Made by a program: the position numbers and the translations under genes | In this document: one piece after another, positions 17,214 through 26,456 of the stretch | Layout: every line of letters begins with the position of its first letter | Position numbering within the stretch: the stretch's first letter is position 1 | Notes under the pieces: model-generated | Told to the model about the DNA's origin: nothing | Seen by the model: the letters and a program-made list of their open reading frames with translations, nothing else | Databases searched by the model: none | Assembly: GCA_001766655.1 (NCBI GenBank) | Contig: MJCC01000010.1 | Coordinates: forward strand, 435,257 to 499,256 | Source: Phytomonas francai | Taxonomy: Eukaryota > Euglenozoa > Kinetoplastea > Trypanosomatida > Trypanosomatidae | Direction of reading: 5' to 3' | DNA length: 64,000 bases

Positions 17214-20200
17214 ATGGATTCACACACCAAAAAGGTTGCACAGTGGATAAACAATGGAATTAGACTAGAAAACGCAAAGCAATTTCATGGTGCTGAGGAG
17301 AGCTACACGCGTGCGATTCACATACTGAAAAGTGTCCTCCGGGATACGCCACTCTCTTTCAATGATCACCAAACTGTGATGAAATATATGAGTGATGTCG
17401 CGAAGCGTATCCAGAAACTACGCGCGATCAATAAAAAATGCGCCACACAATCGATGGGATTAACAGATCCTCGTCCGAATGAGACACTTAATCCCCAAGT
17501 GACCAGGACTTCTGTGATACCGATGGCTACAGCTCAACCGGCGTCAACGCGTTCGCAGCAACTTGACAATGATTCCCTGAATTCTATTGGTGCCTCCGAG
17601 TTCAAACATGCCGTAACCGACATGGACAAAGTGCCTGGTCTGACATCTGTCAGTCCGACTCCTTTGGCATCTCTGTATCAGCGCAATACGAAAGGCTTGT
17701 CAGACACCTCATCCCGCCACACAGATCCGATGCTCAACGCGAACTCCAGCGGCCTGGACTCAACCACCTCGAACCCGATTTCAACCCCAATGCACACCAA
17801 GGATTCTGAGCCAAAATTACCTGCGGGTAAAAAAAGCACCGATGCCAGCCCCCAAAACAAAATAAAAGACGACAAGGCGCCGCCGGTGCGTTCTCATCCT
17901 TCTATCCATTTCACACCGCGAGCATCGGAGCTCGTCCTGAAGGCGATTGAAATTGCTGCGAAATTATGCAAGCAGGATGAACTCAAACGCGCCGTCGACG
18001 TCCTTCAACACGCCTACGATATCGCTCAACACGAGCGCAAAAAACCCGACAACTTCAAGGACATCGAGACCGTCCTTAAAGAAATGCGGCAAAGGTACTA
18101 CGAACGCTACCCGCCGAGGTTTTTGCAGGACAATCCTGTCCTGCCGGATGAGATGACGGTGTTGCGCCGCAGCGGCGTCACGACAACGATACGGCTGCCC
18201 TCCTGGGACGACCTCACGGAGGGCTACGGCGCGGAGAACATCTTCATGCCGTGCGACGGGGTCTGGCAGGATCGATTTACCCCGGAGCTGAGCCAGTCGC
18301 AGAAGAAATGCGGCGCGCAGCTCGTGCACCTCGGGAATCTCTACCCCAAAGGCGCCGACCTCGCGATTGTGCGACAGGCCGACCCGCTCAGCGTGACACA
18401 GACCGTCGTCGGGGACTGCTCCATGGTCTGCAGCCTCATTATCTGCGCGAGCTACCAAAAACGATACCCAAAGGCGAAAATCATCAGCAACGTGATCTAC
18501 CCGCAGGATCAGTCAGGCAACCCGATCTTCAACCCCAAAGGGAAGTACGCCGTGAAGATGCTGATTAACGGCATGACGCGGCTCGTAACGATTGATGACA
18601 GGCTGCCGGCCAACCCCTATACAAAGGACCTGCTCTGCACCTACAGTCGAGATCGCAGCGAGCTGTGGGTTTCGTTGATGGAAAAAGCGTTTGTGAAAGT
18701 CTGTGGGGGGAGCTATGAGTTTCCGGGAAGCACCAGCGCGAGCGATCTTTACAAACTCTGCGGGTGGCTTCCCGACTTCCTGGATATAGGTGCTAAAGAT
18801 TTCGATGCGGAGCTGCAGTGGAAACGACTCCTCCACAGTTTCACTATTGGCGCCGTGCTGATCACTTTGACGACGCCAAATTCTCTTTCTTCTCAAGTTG
18901 AGCGGGAGATGAAGCTTTCCCCGGGGCATGCCTACGCGGTTTTAGATATTTGTGAGGTAAATTCTGTAAGAGTTGTGCAGCTGCGCAATCCTTGGTCCTG
19001 TTTTACCTGGAAGGGCGCACTCTCATTTGAAGATGAAAGCAACCTTGCCGTCGAGATACACAAAAGTCTAGACTACAACAAAGAAATGGCGGATATTGGA
19101 GTGTTTTGGATGAAATGGGAGGATGTGATTCGGTACTTTGACAGCGCCTCACTTAGCTGGAATCCGTATATGTTGTATCGCACAGTCAAGGGATTATCGT
19201 CTAAGCCGACTCGCCTTGCCTGCCATGGGACCTATACCTACACCACCAGCACTGCGGAAATGCCGCAAATCCATATTTGTGTTGTTAAAGCACCGAAGCC
19301 CACCCGCATGCACCTTGTTTTATCTCGCCATATCACGGAAGTCGCGGAGTTCAGCAAGCGTTTCGATGACGATCAGCGACAACACTCTCTTTTTATGGCT
19401 CTTAAGGTATATAATATCACTTCCTACCCCTCCGTTGCGCAGTGCATCGGGGGGAGGTGCGTATTCGGGATGTGTTATTGCCGGCGTCTAAGTAGCTCGT
19501 CGGATGTTTCGATCTATTTAGAGCCCTTGAGCAAACCGGTTTATCGTGATTCGCTTGCGCATACTATGAGTTTTGATTGCCCCGCAGGGACGACGCATAT
19601 GGTGTTGGTGGTGGCGCTTCAGCTCTCTGCGCGTAAGGAGCCCTTTAATTTCACCGTAACGCTGCATGCACAGCTCCCGCAGCTTCAGCTGTCGAAAGAA
19701 TCCCCAAACGGGATTTCTTCCAAAGACAACGCTCATAGGTGGGAATGTGTGGGCTTGCGCGAGGAAGGGGCGTATGCGTCTGGGGTTTTTATGCACTGGA
19801 TTCCTAAAACCTGCCTTAAATACACTGCATCGGTCAAGGGGGCGTGGGTCAAAGGGAGCACCTGCGGCGGCCGCAGCGAAATGACGACTTTTGTCTACAA
19901 TCCACAATACACCCTTAAGCTTAACAAGCCTGCTCTGTTCTCGGTGCGTCTTTCCGTTTCCGAGTGTGAGGAATCGTGTGGAATTTGTCTAGTTCGGCGT
20001 CGGAGCTGCTCGTCGTCTGAGAAGCCCCTCACTTCATTCAGCTCTCGCGTTGGAAATCTTACTAGAGAAGTTGACTTAGTGGTGAAGTCCAAACTCTATG
20101 GTATAGGGGGCGCCGTGATCGACAGTGCCCTACCGCGAACCCTTTCCTACGATCCACACAAACTTTTCACCAAGACCGCCACGAAACAGTCGATTACACT

Positions 20201-21308
20201 TCAGGTTGAAATAGAATTCCCCTATAACTATCAACACGAAAATTTTTCGATCCCTAATGTTGACGGGAACGATCAAGTCTCCGTGATCTTTATTCATGCA
20301 ATTAAAAATGGATTTACATTATACCCTTCCATTTCTCGGGTGCGTCTGAAAAATAAAGACGTTGATCACAGGTGCCTTCTAAAGGATATCCTGGCGCCTG
20401 ATCAAGGACCTGGATTTATCGAGAGCGACAGTGATACCAAAACCCTGACCACGAAGGTATTGATACGTGTCAATGAAAATATTGAGAATATCTGCAGAAT
20501 CAAATTAATGGATTGTCCAGAGGGAGAATTCAAGAATATCGTGAGCGATATCATTCACGACTCCCCCGAAGTGGCGACTCACCTCCCTTTTCTAGAAGAA
20601 ATTTGTGAGGGCATAAGCCCATTGCATTTTAGACGATCTGAACTTAAGGGAGTCTGCATTTTTTTGAAGAATTATATAAAAGATTTAGTCCTTAAACGCC
20701 AGAAGGAACTGGGGGATTCCCCCTGTTTATCCCCCTTGCCGGCGGGAGAATACACGCTTATTCCGTCTTTGTGGAAAAAGGGTGTTCCTGCGGCCTTTAC
20801 TATTATCGTGGAGGCAACGGAGCCGGTCAGTATGGAGCCAATTCCACCGGAAGGCGATGGCCTTATCGAGTACCGTGTTAGCGGGAGGCTGCTATCGTCT
20901 GGAAAGGCGTTCACCACTCTGTTTGAGGTCCCCACACGGCTTTTTGCGAATAATGATTACTTTCAAAACAACACAGTAGGCCTTTCCCTCGAGCTACGGG
21001 GTGTCTTTACCTGTCGTCTTTTGCTACTAGAGAAGGCGGAGAATGTGGAAAACGACGCGGAGGCTGCTTTTTCCACTACCCCCCCCTCCGCGAATCTTAG
21101 CTTGTTCACACCGCATGGGGAGCAGGAACTGGATCTTGTTTCCAGCTCCGGACCTTATAATTCTCTTGGTATTGCTATTCCCCCTATTATGCTCGAGGCA
21201 AAGACAAACTATCGTTTAGTGATAAGCTCTTCAAAACCGTCCACTTGCAAGTATATTTTGCGTATTTACACAAGTGTCCCGTGTACTACAATTTTACCAG
21301 AAAAATAA
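17214..21308 (+). CDS. MIT-domain calpain-like cysteine peptidase (calpain-7/PalB type)
   Basis: A 1364-residue protein. An N-terminal MIT domain (~residues 5-75) is followed by a disordered Ser/Thr/Pro linker, a second MIT-like helical bundle (~240-305), and the calpain catalytic core (~325-665). The triad is intact: Cys402 (VVGDCSMVCSL), His572 (GHAYAVLDI) and Asn592 (RNPW). Several calpain-type C2-like beta-sandwich domains make up the rest. MIT-calpains bind ESCRT-III and process or regulate substrates at endosomes; fungal PalB acts in pH signalling. No penta-EF-hand domain is seen, so calcium control would have to come from elsewhere. Unlike many kinetoplastid calpain-like proteins with altered triads, this one should be catalytically competent. 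It is long compared with calpain-7 (~800 residues). Confidence 0.88.
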   Translation: MDSHTKKVAQWINNGIRLENAKQFHGAEESYTRAIHILKSVLRDTPLSFNDHQTVMKYMSDVAKRIQKLRAINKKCATQSMGLTDPRPNETLNPQVTRTSVIPMATAQPASTRSQQLDNDSLNSIGASEFKHAVTDMDKVPGLTSVSPTPLASLYQRNTKGLSDTSSRHTDPMLNANSSGLDSTTSNPISTPMHTKDSEPKLPAGKKSTDASPQNKIKDDKAPPVRSHPSIHFTPRASELVLKAIEIAAKLCKQDELKRAVDVLQHAYDIAQHERKKPDNFKDIETVLKEMRQRYYERYPPRFLQDNPVLPDEMTVLRRSGVTTTIRLPSWDDLTEGYGAENIFMPCDGVWQDRFTPELSQSQKKCGAQLVHLGNLYPKGADLAIVRQADPLSVTQTVVGDCSMVCSLIICASYQKRYPKAKIISNVIYPQDQSGNPIFNPKGKYAVKMLINGMTRLVTIDDRLPANPYTKDLLCTYSRDRSELWVSLMEKAFVKVCGGSYEFPGSTSASDLYKLCGWLPDFLDIGAKDFDAELQWKRLLHSFTIGAVLITLTTPNSLSSQVEREMKLSPGHAYAVLDICEVNSVRVVQLRNPWSCFTWKGALSFEDESNLAVEIHKSLDYNKEMADIGVFWMKWEDVIRYFDSASLSWNPYMLYRTVKGLSSKPTRLACHGTYTYTTSTAEMPQIHICVVKAPKPTRMHLVLSRHITEVAEFSKRFDDDQRQHSLFMALKVYNITSYPSVAQCIGGRCVFGMCYCRRLSSSSDVSIYLEPLSKPVYRDSLAHTMSFDCPAGTTHMVLVVALQLSARKEPFNFTVTLHAQLPQLQLSKESPNGISSKDNAHRWECVGLREEGAYASGVFMHWIPKTCLKYTASVKGAWVKGSTCGGRSEMTTFVYNPQYTLKLNKPALFSVRLSVSECEESCGICLVRRRSCSSSEKPLTSFSSRVGNLTREVDLVVKSKLYGIGGAVIDSALPRTLSYDPHKLFTKTATKQSITLQVEIEFPYNYQHENFSIPNVDGNDQVSVIFIHAIKNGFTLYPSISRVRLKNKDVDHRCLLKDILAPDQGPGFIESDSDTKTLTTKVLIRVNENIENICRIKLMDCPEGEFKNIVSDIIHDSPEVATHLPFLEEICEGISPLHFRRSELKGVCIFLKNYIKDLVLKRQKELGDSPCLSPLPAGEYTLIPSLWKKGVPAAFTIIVEATEPVSMEPIPPEGDGLIEYRVSGRLLSSGKAFTTLFEVPTRLFANNDYFQNNTVGLSLELRGVFTCRLLLLEKAENVENDAEAAFSTTPPSANLSLFTPHGEQELDLVSSSGPYNSLGIAIPPIMLEAKTNYRLVISSSKPSTCKYILRIYTSVPCTTILPEK

Positions 21309-21678
21309 AATCAAATATTAACAAAGGGAAAGAGAAGGGAGGAGATAATGAGCAACATCCAAAATAAAATGAGTTCATACATACCCTAAAGCATCCACTA
21401 TTTTTTTTTTCTTTGAATCGATAGATTATTTACTTGGTTCCTATTTCTTTATATGCCTCATTCGATGAGGTACCAGGTTACTGGAGAGCCTTTCTCGAGT
21501 TTGCAAAAAGATTACGTACACATTCTAAAATTTGATATGACATGACTATTTTTCACTCTGTTTCGGTTTGTGGGTATTATTTTCATTTTCCCTTAAGACT
21601 GAGTACTCTGTGCGTCCTAGGCTAGCAACCCTATAAAGGTGTAAATGGTGAACGTTGCAATACGGGGCCCTTTTGTAA
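21309..21678. other. Intergenic spacer
   Basis: Contains a T-rich tract at 21400-21414 and mixed sequence. No gene is seen. Confidence 0.5.
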
Positions 21679-23457
21679 ATGGATACGCAAACTTTAAGGT
21701 TAGCATCAGATACCGACGCTGACTTCCTAGCGCATTATAACGAGCATGTTTTTATTTTTTCCAGCGCCGGGAAGCCCATCTTCACGCGCTACGGGGAAGA
21801 GTCCTCACTTAGCTCTCTCTTTGGTCTTTTGCAAGTTCTTGCGCAGTTCCAGCAACGCTCTCTTTCGTCGTCTGCACCTACATCAGCCTCTGACCCTATT
21901 CGTCGAATCACGTTTGGGAATCCCAAGCGTTGGGTGGGATCCCAAGAGGATCCCCATTCCAGAGATTTTTATCTCTATTTTAGCATCCAAGAGGAGCTCA
22001 CCTGCGTACTGTCAACTCATAACGGCAACGTCTCCTTCTGCTCCGGTATACTGGAGTATGTCCACAGGTTCATGGTAAGCGTGGCGCCAAGGGTCAACGC
22101 GCAGCTTCGGGAAAATCCAAGCTACGACGCGCGACGATTATACTCTACCGCGGATTTTGACATTCTGCGCAATCTTATCGACAACCTACAGAGCAGCTTT
22201 TCCTTTTATCTGTCCGCGGTGCCTTCTTTGGATACGTTGTACAGCTCCCTGGGCCACACAGAGAGCGATATTCACGGTCTTCACGCCATCCGACCCCTGC
22301 TCTTCGACCTCCAAAAGGAGGCTGACAAGGAACGGACGGCGAATCCCAGGTTTATTCTTTCTCTTTTCCTTTTCAAGGGCCGTCTTCTCTTTTCCTGCGT
22401 CGCGGATGGCCGGTCTGCGGGGGAGATAACGCCGTCGGATGTGCTCTTGCTTATGCATTTTGCTCTTTCGATTCGGCAACGTCAGCAGGGTGGGGAGATA
22501 TGGGTGCCGCTCTGCTTGCCGGGGTTTAATCGTCAAAGTTACGTGTGGTGTTATAGCGGCTGTCCGTTAGATGCGCAACGCAGTAGAAGGCCAAGTCCGA
22601 TAGAACATTTACGTCATACTATACCCCCGTCAGAGAATTCACCTGGCAGGGTTGCTCCTCAGGGAGGGGATTTCGACGGACGAGATTGGATAAAAGATCT
22701 ACTTTTTATCCAAATTTCGGCCTCCGAGGATGATTTCGGCCGCTTATCAAATCGCACAAGCCGCGTGGCGGATATTTTGTTGAATAATAAGCATCAAACG
22801 GTGCCGCGAACGGCCTCCTTGTCGAGAGTATTTTGCCGTGCTTCCCCCCACTGTTTAGAGCGTTATTATATTATTTCTTCCCATTATTGGAGTCATAGTC
22901 CTGCGCGGGTGAAAAGTACTGCGGGTAAAGGACCTTCAGAGCTTTGCCTATCTCGTCTTTTTCTTTTAAGTCAAGATCGTATGGTGTGGGATCTTGGCTC
23001 TTCACCTGAGGATCTTAGACTGATTGCGCGGGCGCGGGAAGAGTGGAGCTTCCTAAAAGCAGCTGGTAAAGTTGACATCTATCAAAGCACGATCTTACCC
23101 GAATCCAATCAACCTCACCAGCTTCATTTATTTGTCGTAAGGACTGCAAGCCGCTCCGTTGTTTTACTTTCGCGCCCATCCGCCTCGCTACTCTCTCAGC
23201 TTTGTCAATATCGAGTTCACTCTGCCGTGGCTTCTCTTCGCGGTCGGGAGTGGAGGCCGCAAAATAAAAGTTGCCAAATTAGCGAGCTTCTTCCTTCCTT
23301 TCACTTTTCGAACTTCGTGAGTGGGGTGGAAAGCGAGGTTAGGGAGGTGGTGGCGCTGTTTGCGCCGCATGCTTCAGTCGAGATGATGCTTTACTGGACA
23401 GTTCGCCTGCTATACGAATGGGCGATTGAAATAGGAAAGGTGAAGCATATCGAGTAG
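21679..23457 (+). CDS. MON1: Vacuolar fusion protein MON1 homologue
   Basis: A 592-residue protein. The N-terminal block HVFIFSSAGKPIFTRYGEE followed by LFGLLQVLAQF is the MON1 signature at the start of the first longin domain. Two further longin-like regions follow (about 185-320 and 450-585). MON1 pairs with CCZ1 as the guanine nucleotide exchange factor for Rab7, converting early to late endosomes and driving vacuole/lysosome fusion. The protein lacks the long disordered N-terminal extension of yeast and animal MON1 and starts almost at the first longin strand. No CCZ1 gene is in the window. Confidence 0.88.
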   Translation: MDTQTLRLASDTDADFLAHYNEHVFIFSSAGKPIFTRYGEESSLSSLFGLLQVLAQFQQRSLSSSAPTSASDPIRRITFGNPKRWVGSQEDPHSRDFYLYFSIQEELTCVLSTHNGNVSFCSGILEYVHRFMVSVAPRVNAQLRENPSYDARRLYSTADFDILRNLIDNLQSSFSFYLSAVPSLDTLYSSLGHTESDIHGLHAIRPLLFDLQKEADKERTANPRFILSLFLFKGRLLFSCVADGRSAGEITPSDVLLLMHFALSIRQRQQGGEIWVPLCLPGFNRQSYVWCYSGCPLDAQRSRRPSPIEHLRHTIPPSENSPGRVAPQGGDFDGRDWIKDLLFIQISASEDDFGRLSNRTSRVADILLNNKHQTVPRTASLSRVFCRASPHCLERYYIISSHYWSHSPARVKSTAGKGPSELCLSRLFLLSQDRMVWDLGSSPEDLRLIARAREEWSFLKAAGKVDIYQSTILPESNQPHQLHLFVVRTASRSVVLLSRPSASLLSQLCQYRVHSAVASLRGREWRPQNKSCQISELLPSFHFSNFVSGVESEVREVVALFAPHASVEMMLYWTVRLLYEWAIEIGKVKHIE

Positions 23458-23792
23458 TGTACGGATAGGAAGGAAGGGCGAGGAGAGGGGAAGGAAGGGA
23501 AGAAAGTAGGTTGTATGGCCAATTCTAGCATGGTTTGGTATAGTTATATTCTTTTTTTCATTCTTTTTTTTTTTACGCTTTCAGCTAACTTTCCTGCTTT
23601 TCCGTGCTACTAATTCGATTTTACCTCTCCATAAAGGTATGTATTTATTCCAACGGTCTAATGCGTCTGTACCAAATAAATAAGCGGATATTTTTTCTAC
23701 CTAGGCTCTTTTTTTCTTTTTTGTAGGTCAAGGGAATTGGACGTGCAAACAACACCAACGAACGAAGGAGCGAGTAGGTTTCATTACGCGCC
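23458..23792. other. Intergenic spacer
   Basis: Purine-rich after the MON1 stop (23461-23510), then T tracts (23549-23574) and the acceptor listed separately. No gene is seen. Confidence 0.5.
23706..23726 (+). promoter_or_regulatory. Predicted trans-splice acceptor for RRP9
   Basis: A nearly pure pyrimidine tract ends in TGTAG, with AG at 23725-23726, 67 bases before the ATG. A textbook kinetoplastid acceptor, inferred from sequence alone. Confidence 0.65.
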
Positions 23793-25916
23793 ATGTTAGC
23801 GAAAAAAAAGAACTCCAAGCGCGTCTCGGTTGCCGCGGTGGCGGCGAACAGGAAAAAGTCCGGCGCGGCGGCCTCGAGCTATTTCGCGAGCGAGCCGGGC
23901 CGCGTCCTGACCCCCGCGCACGCGCTTGCGGGGCCGACGAGCGAGGACCCCTCGACCGCCCTCCTGCGCGCGATCGGCGACGACGTCGACACCCGCCTGC
24001 GCGCGCTCGCCCCCGACGAGGACCTCGACGCCGACCGCGCCGAGGAGGAGCGGCTGCGGCTCGTCGAGGAGGCCCGCCTCGCCGCCGGGACCCACCCCCG
24101 CGCCCTCGCCGCCGCCCTCGCCGCCCACCTTTCGAAACGGGGAGAGGCCTTTTTAACAGGGGAGTCCGTCTCAAAGGGGGGGGCCCTGTTAAAGAGGGAG
24201 GGCCCGCCGTGCGTGCGTGTCCGTCACAACCGCGACGCGATCACGGCGGTGGCGCTGCTGGGGCTGGGGCCGGTGGTGCTCGGGGACAAGTCCGGGCGGG
24301 TCTTCCTCGCGGGCCTCGGCGCGGAGGGGGGGCGGGGGAAGGAGCTGCTGGAGCCGCGGCTCGCGGCCGGGGTGGTGTGCCTCGCCGTGAGCGACACGCG
24401 CGCGCGGCGCCCGACGGCCCGGGACCTCTTCGAGCGGACGACGGTCGACGGCCGGTGCGGGTCCTACACCGCGGCCGGCGCGGCGGACGGGAGCATCAGC
24501 GTCTGGGAGACGGCCGAGCGGCGGCACCGCGGGCTGCTCTTCATGCACCGGGCCGCGGTCACCGGCCTCAGCTTCCGCCTCGAGACCGCGGAGCTCTACT
24601 CGGGGAGCGAGGACGGGACAGTGCGGGTGTGGGGCGTGGACGGGATGAACTGCGTCGACGTGCTATTCGGCCACGAGGGCGCCGTCCTCGGCCTGAGCGG
24701 CCTCCGCCGCGAGACCTGCGCGAGCGTCGGCGCCGACCGCACGATGCGCTTCTGGCGAATCGACGCCGCCACGCAGCAGGCCTACCAGTACCACCGCGAG
24801 GGCGACACCGCCAGCGCCGGGGTGGCGGTCGGGCTGGAGGGGGTCGCGATGCTGAACGACCGCCTCGTCGTGGTCGGCGCGACGGACGGCTCGCTGGTCC
24901 TCTTCGACGTTAATCGTCGGCGCCCGCTGGCCGCCGTGGCGGCCGCGCACGGCTACGACTCCCTCGAGGACGGGACCGGGATCGAAAAGACGGCGTGGGT
25001 CCTGAGGGAGGTGGGCGGGACGAAGGCGGAGGAGGCCAGCGAAAAGAACCCCCGCCGGCGCATTCCGAACCCGATTTCTGCCGTGGCGGCGGTGCCCTAC
25101 GCGGATCTGGTGGCCTCGGCGAGCTATGATGGGGTGGTTCGGCTGTGGAGCGTTTTAAACGCGGCGGAGACCTCGTCGGCGCCCCTCACGGCCGCCACGC
25201 ATGCCGCCAGCCAGGACAACAACCCAAAGACAAGCCACCCGACGCAGCTGGTCTGCATTGGCGAGATTCCGGTTCACGCCCTCGTGACGTCGATGCAGTT
25301 TTCGATGGACGCGGATCTCTTGTGCATCGCGTGTAGTAAAGAAAGCCGTCGAGGGCGGTGGTTTGTGCAGCAAAGCGCGCTGAATTCGGTGTGTGTGGTG
25401 CCCTTGACAGAGAAAGGGGAGAAGAGTATACTTTGCGGGATGCCGCACGCGATTGAGCACATCCCCGCGCGTTTATACCACTACAACGATGATGAAAACG
25501 AGGAGGAGGGAAACGAGTTAGGAAGCGAATGGAAGATTAGCAATATCGACGAGGCGAAAAGGGCTCGTCCGCGTCGAGGCGGATCGCCTTCGTCAGAGAT
25601 GCTGGAAAACGACGACGACGACGAGGAAGGGGCCTCAGACGGGAGTGCTAGAAACGAGGAGACAGATGACTTCTTTACAGTAGGGGAAGACGGGCAGCTC
25701 GTGTTTAACCACCACGAAGAACCCGCCGATTCACCGGTAGACCTCAAAAAGAAAGGCGGTAAATCCTTGAAAAAGGGGGCCGGTAGCAAGCTCTTAGCAA
25801 AGAAAGGGAAACCGGAGGTCGCGAAGAAGATGAAGATCAAGAAGAAAAAGACTGAAAAGGGCCCGCCTCTGAAACACCCAGCGAAGAAGCTAAAGAAGTT
25901 GCGCAAGACGAAATAG
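23793..25916 (+). CDS. RRP9: U3 small nucleolar RNP protein RRP9 (U3-55K), WD40
   Basis: A 707-residue protein with a basic N-terminus, an acidic helical stretch (~55-110) and a WD40 propeller from ~140. The diagnostic blades are HRAAVTGLSFRLETAELYSG...VRVW and GHEGAVLGLSGLRRETCASVGADRTMRFW, which match the Rrp9 pattern (an FGHE/Q blade followed by L-x-RE-x-C). RRP9 binds the box B/C motif of U3 snoRNA for 18S rRNA processing in the nucleolus. The ~130-residue C-terminal tail is first acidic, then Lys-rich (nucleolar-like) and is longer than in yeast. Codons are almost wholly G/C-ending to ~25250 and mixed after that. A 14-bp inverted repeat lies in the N-terminal region. Confidence 0.87.
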   Translation: MLAKKKNSKRVSVAAVAANRKKSGAAASSYFASEPGRVLTPAHALAGPTSEDPSTALLRAIGDDVDTRLRALAPDEDLDADRAEEERLRLVEEARLAAGTHPRALAAALAAHLSKRGEAFLTGESVSKGGALLKREGPPCVRVRHNRDAITAVALLGLGPVVLGDKSGRVFLAGLGAEGGRGKELLEPRLAAGVVCLAVSDTRARRPTARDLFERTTVDGRCGSYTAAGAADGSISVWETAERRHRGLLFMHRAAVTGLSFRLETAELYSGSEDGTVRVWGVDGMNCVDVLFGHEGAVLGLSGLRRETCASVGADRTMRFWRIDAATQQAYQYHREGDTASAGVAVGLEGVAMLNDRLVVVGATDGSLVLFDVNRRRPLAAVAAAHGYDSLEDGTGIEKTAWVLREVGGTKAEEASEKNPRRRIPNPISAVAAVPYADLVASASYDGVVRLWSVLNAAETSSAPLTAATHAASQDNNPKTSHPTQLVCIGEIPVHALVTSMQFSMDADLLCIACSKESRRGRWFVQQSALNSVCVVPLTEKGEKSILCGMPHAIEHIPARLYHYNDDENEEEGNELGSEWKISNIDEAKRARPRRGGSPSSEMLENDDDDEEGASDGSARNEETDDFFTVGEDGQLVFNHHEEPADSPVDLKKKGGKSLKKGAGSKLLAKKGKPEVAKKMKIKKKKTEKGPPLKHPAKKLKKLRKTK
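24148..24197 (+). repeat. Inverted repeat within RRP9 coding sequence
   Basis: CCTTTTTAACAGGG (24148-24161) pairs with CCCTGTTAAAGAGG (24184-24197) over 14 positions with one T-G pair, around a 22-nt loop ending in a G run. It encodes a low-conservation segment (EAFLTGESVSKGGALLKREG) just before the propeller and is less GC-rich than its surroundings. Confidence 0.8.
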
Positions 25917-26456
25917 AAGAGGAATGTCGGTATCAGGGAGTGTAACATCGCTTTGGATCGTATTGTGTTTTCTCTTTTCTTTTCTATAGACGCAGGTGCG
26001 TTGCTACTACGTCTTCTTGGATGCTTGGGTTTAGTAAAGATACAAGTTTCTATCATGGGACAATTAAAGAACCCGGAACTGGAAAGGATTCAAAAAAAAA
26101 AAGAATAACGAGAGGAAAACAGCAGGCTCGCAAAGTATTTACTCTCCCATTGTGGCATACCCATGCATATGTTTAAGCACGATGATTAATGAAATTTGCA
26201 CGAATAAAAAGAATCTAAGATAACCTAAAACTGATAATGGGATCATGAACCCTAAAAAGGGAAAAAAACTCCACATTGGCTTAAAACAGGAGCAGTGCAC
26301 GGGATACCCGCGATATCTGAACCGTATTTCTCGTATATATATATATATATATATATTGATATAGATATGGGCACGATACAAATCTTTTCCCCCTCTATAT
26401 ATTTAATCGGTTACCTTTTTTTTTTTTATGGTATCAAAATCAAGAATAAAAATGGA
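25917..26456. other. Intergenic spacer
   Basis: Contains a short TA run (26334-26356) and the pyrimidine tract listed separately. An open frame upstream of the TruA ATG begins with GTG and runs through the TA repeat, so I treat it as untranslated. Confidence 0.5.
26411..26444 (+). promoter_or_regulatory. Predicted trans-splice acceptor for the TruA-family gene
   Basis: TTACC followed by a T run, with AG at 26443-26444 thirteen bases before ATGATG. This supports starting the protein at 26457 rather than further upstream. Confidence 0.5.
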
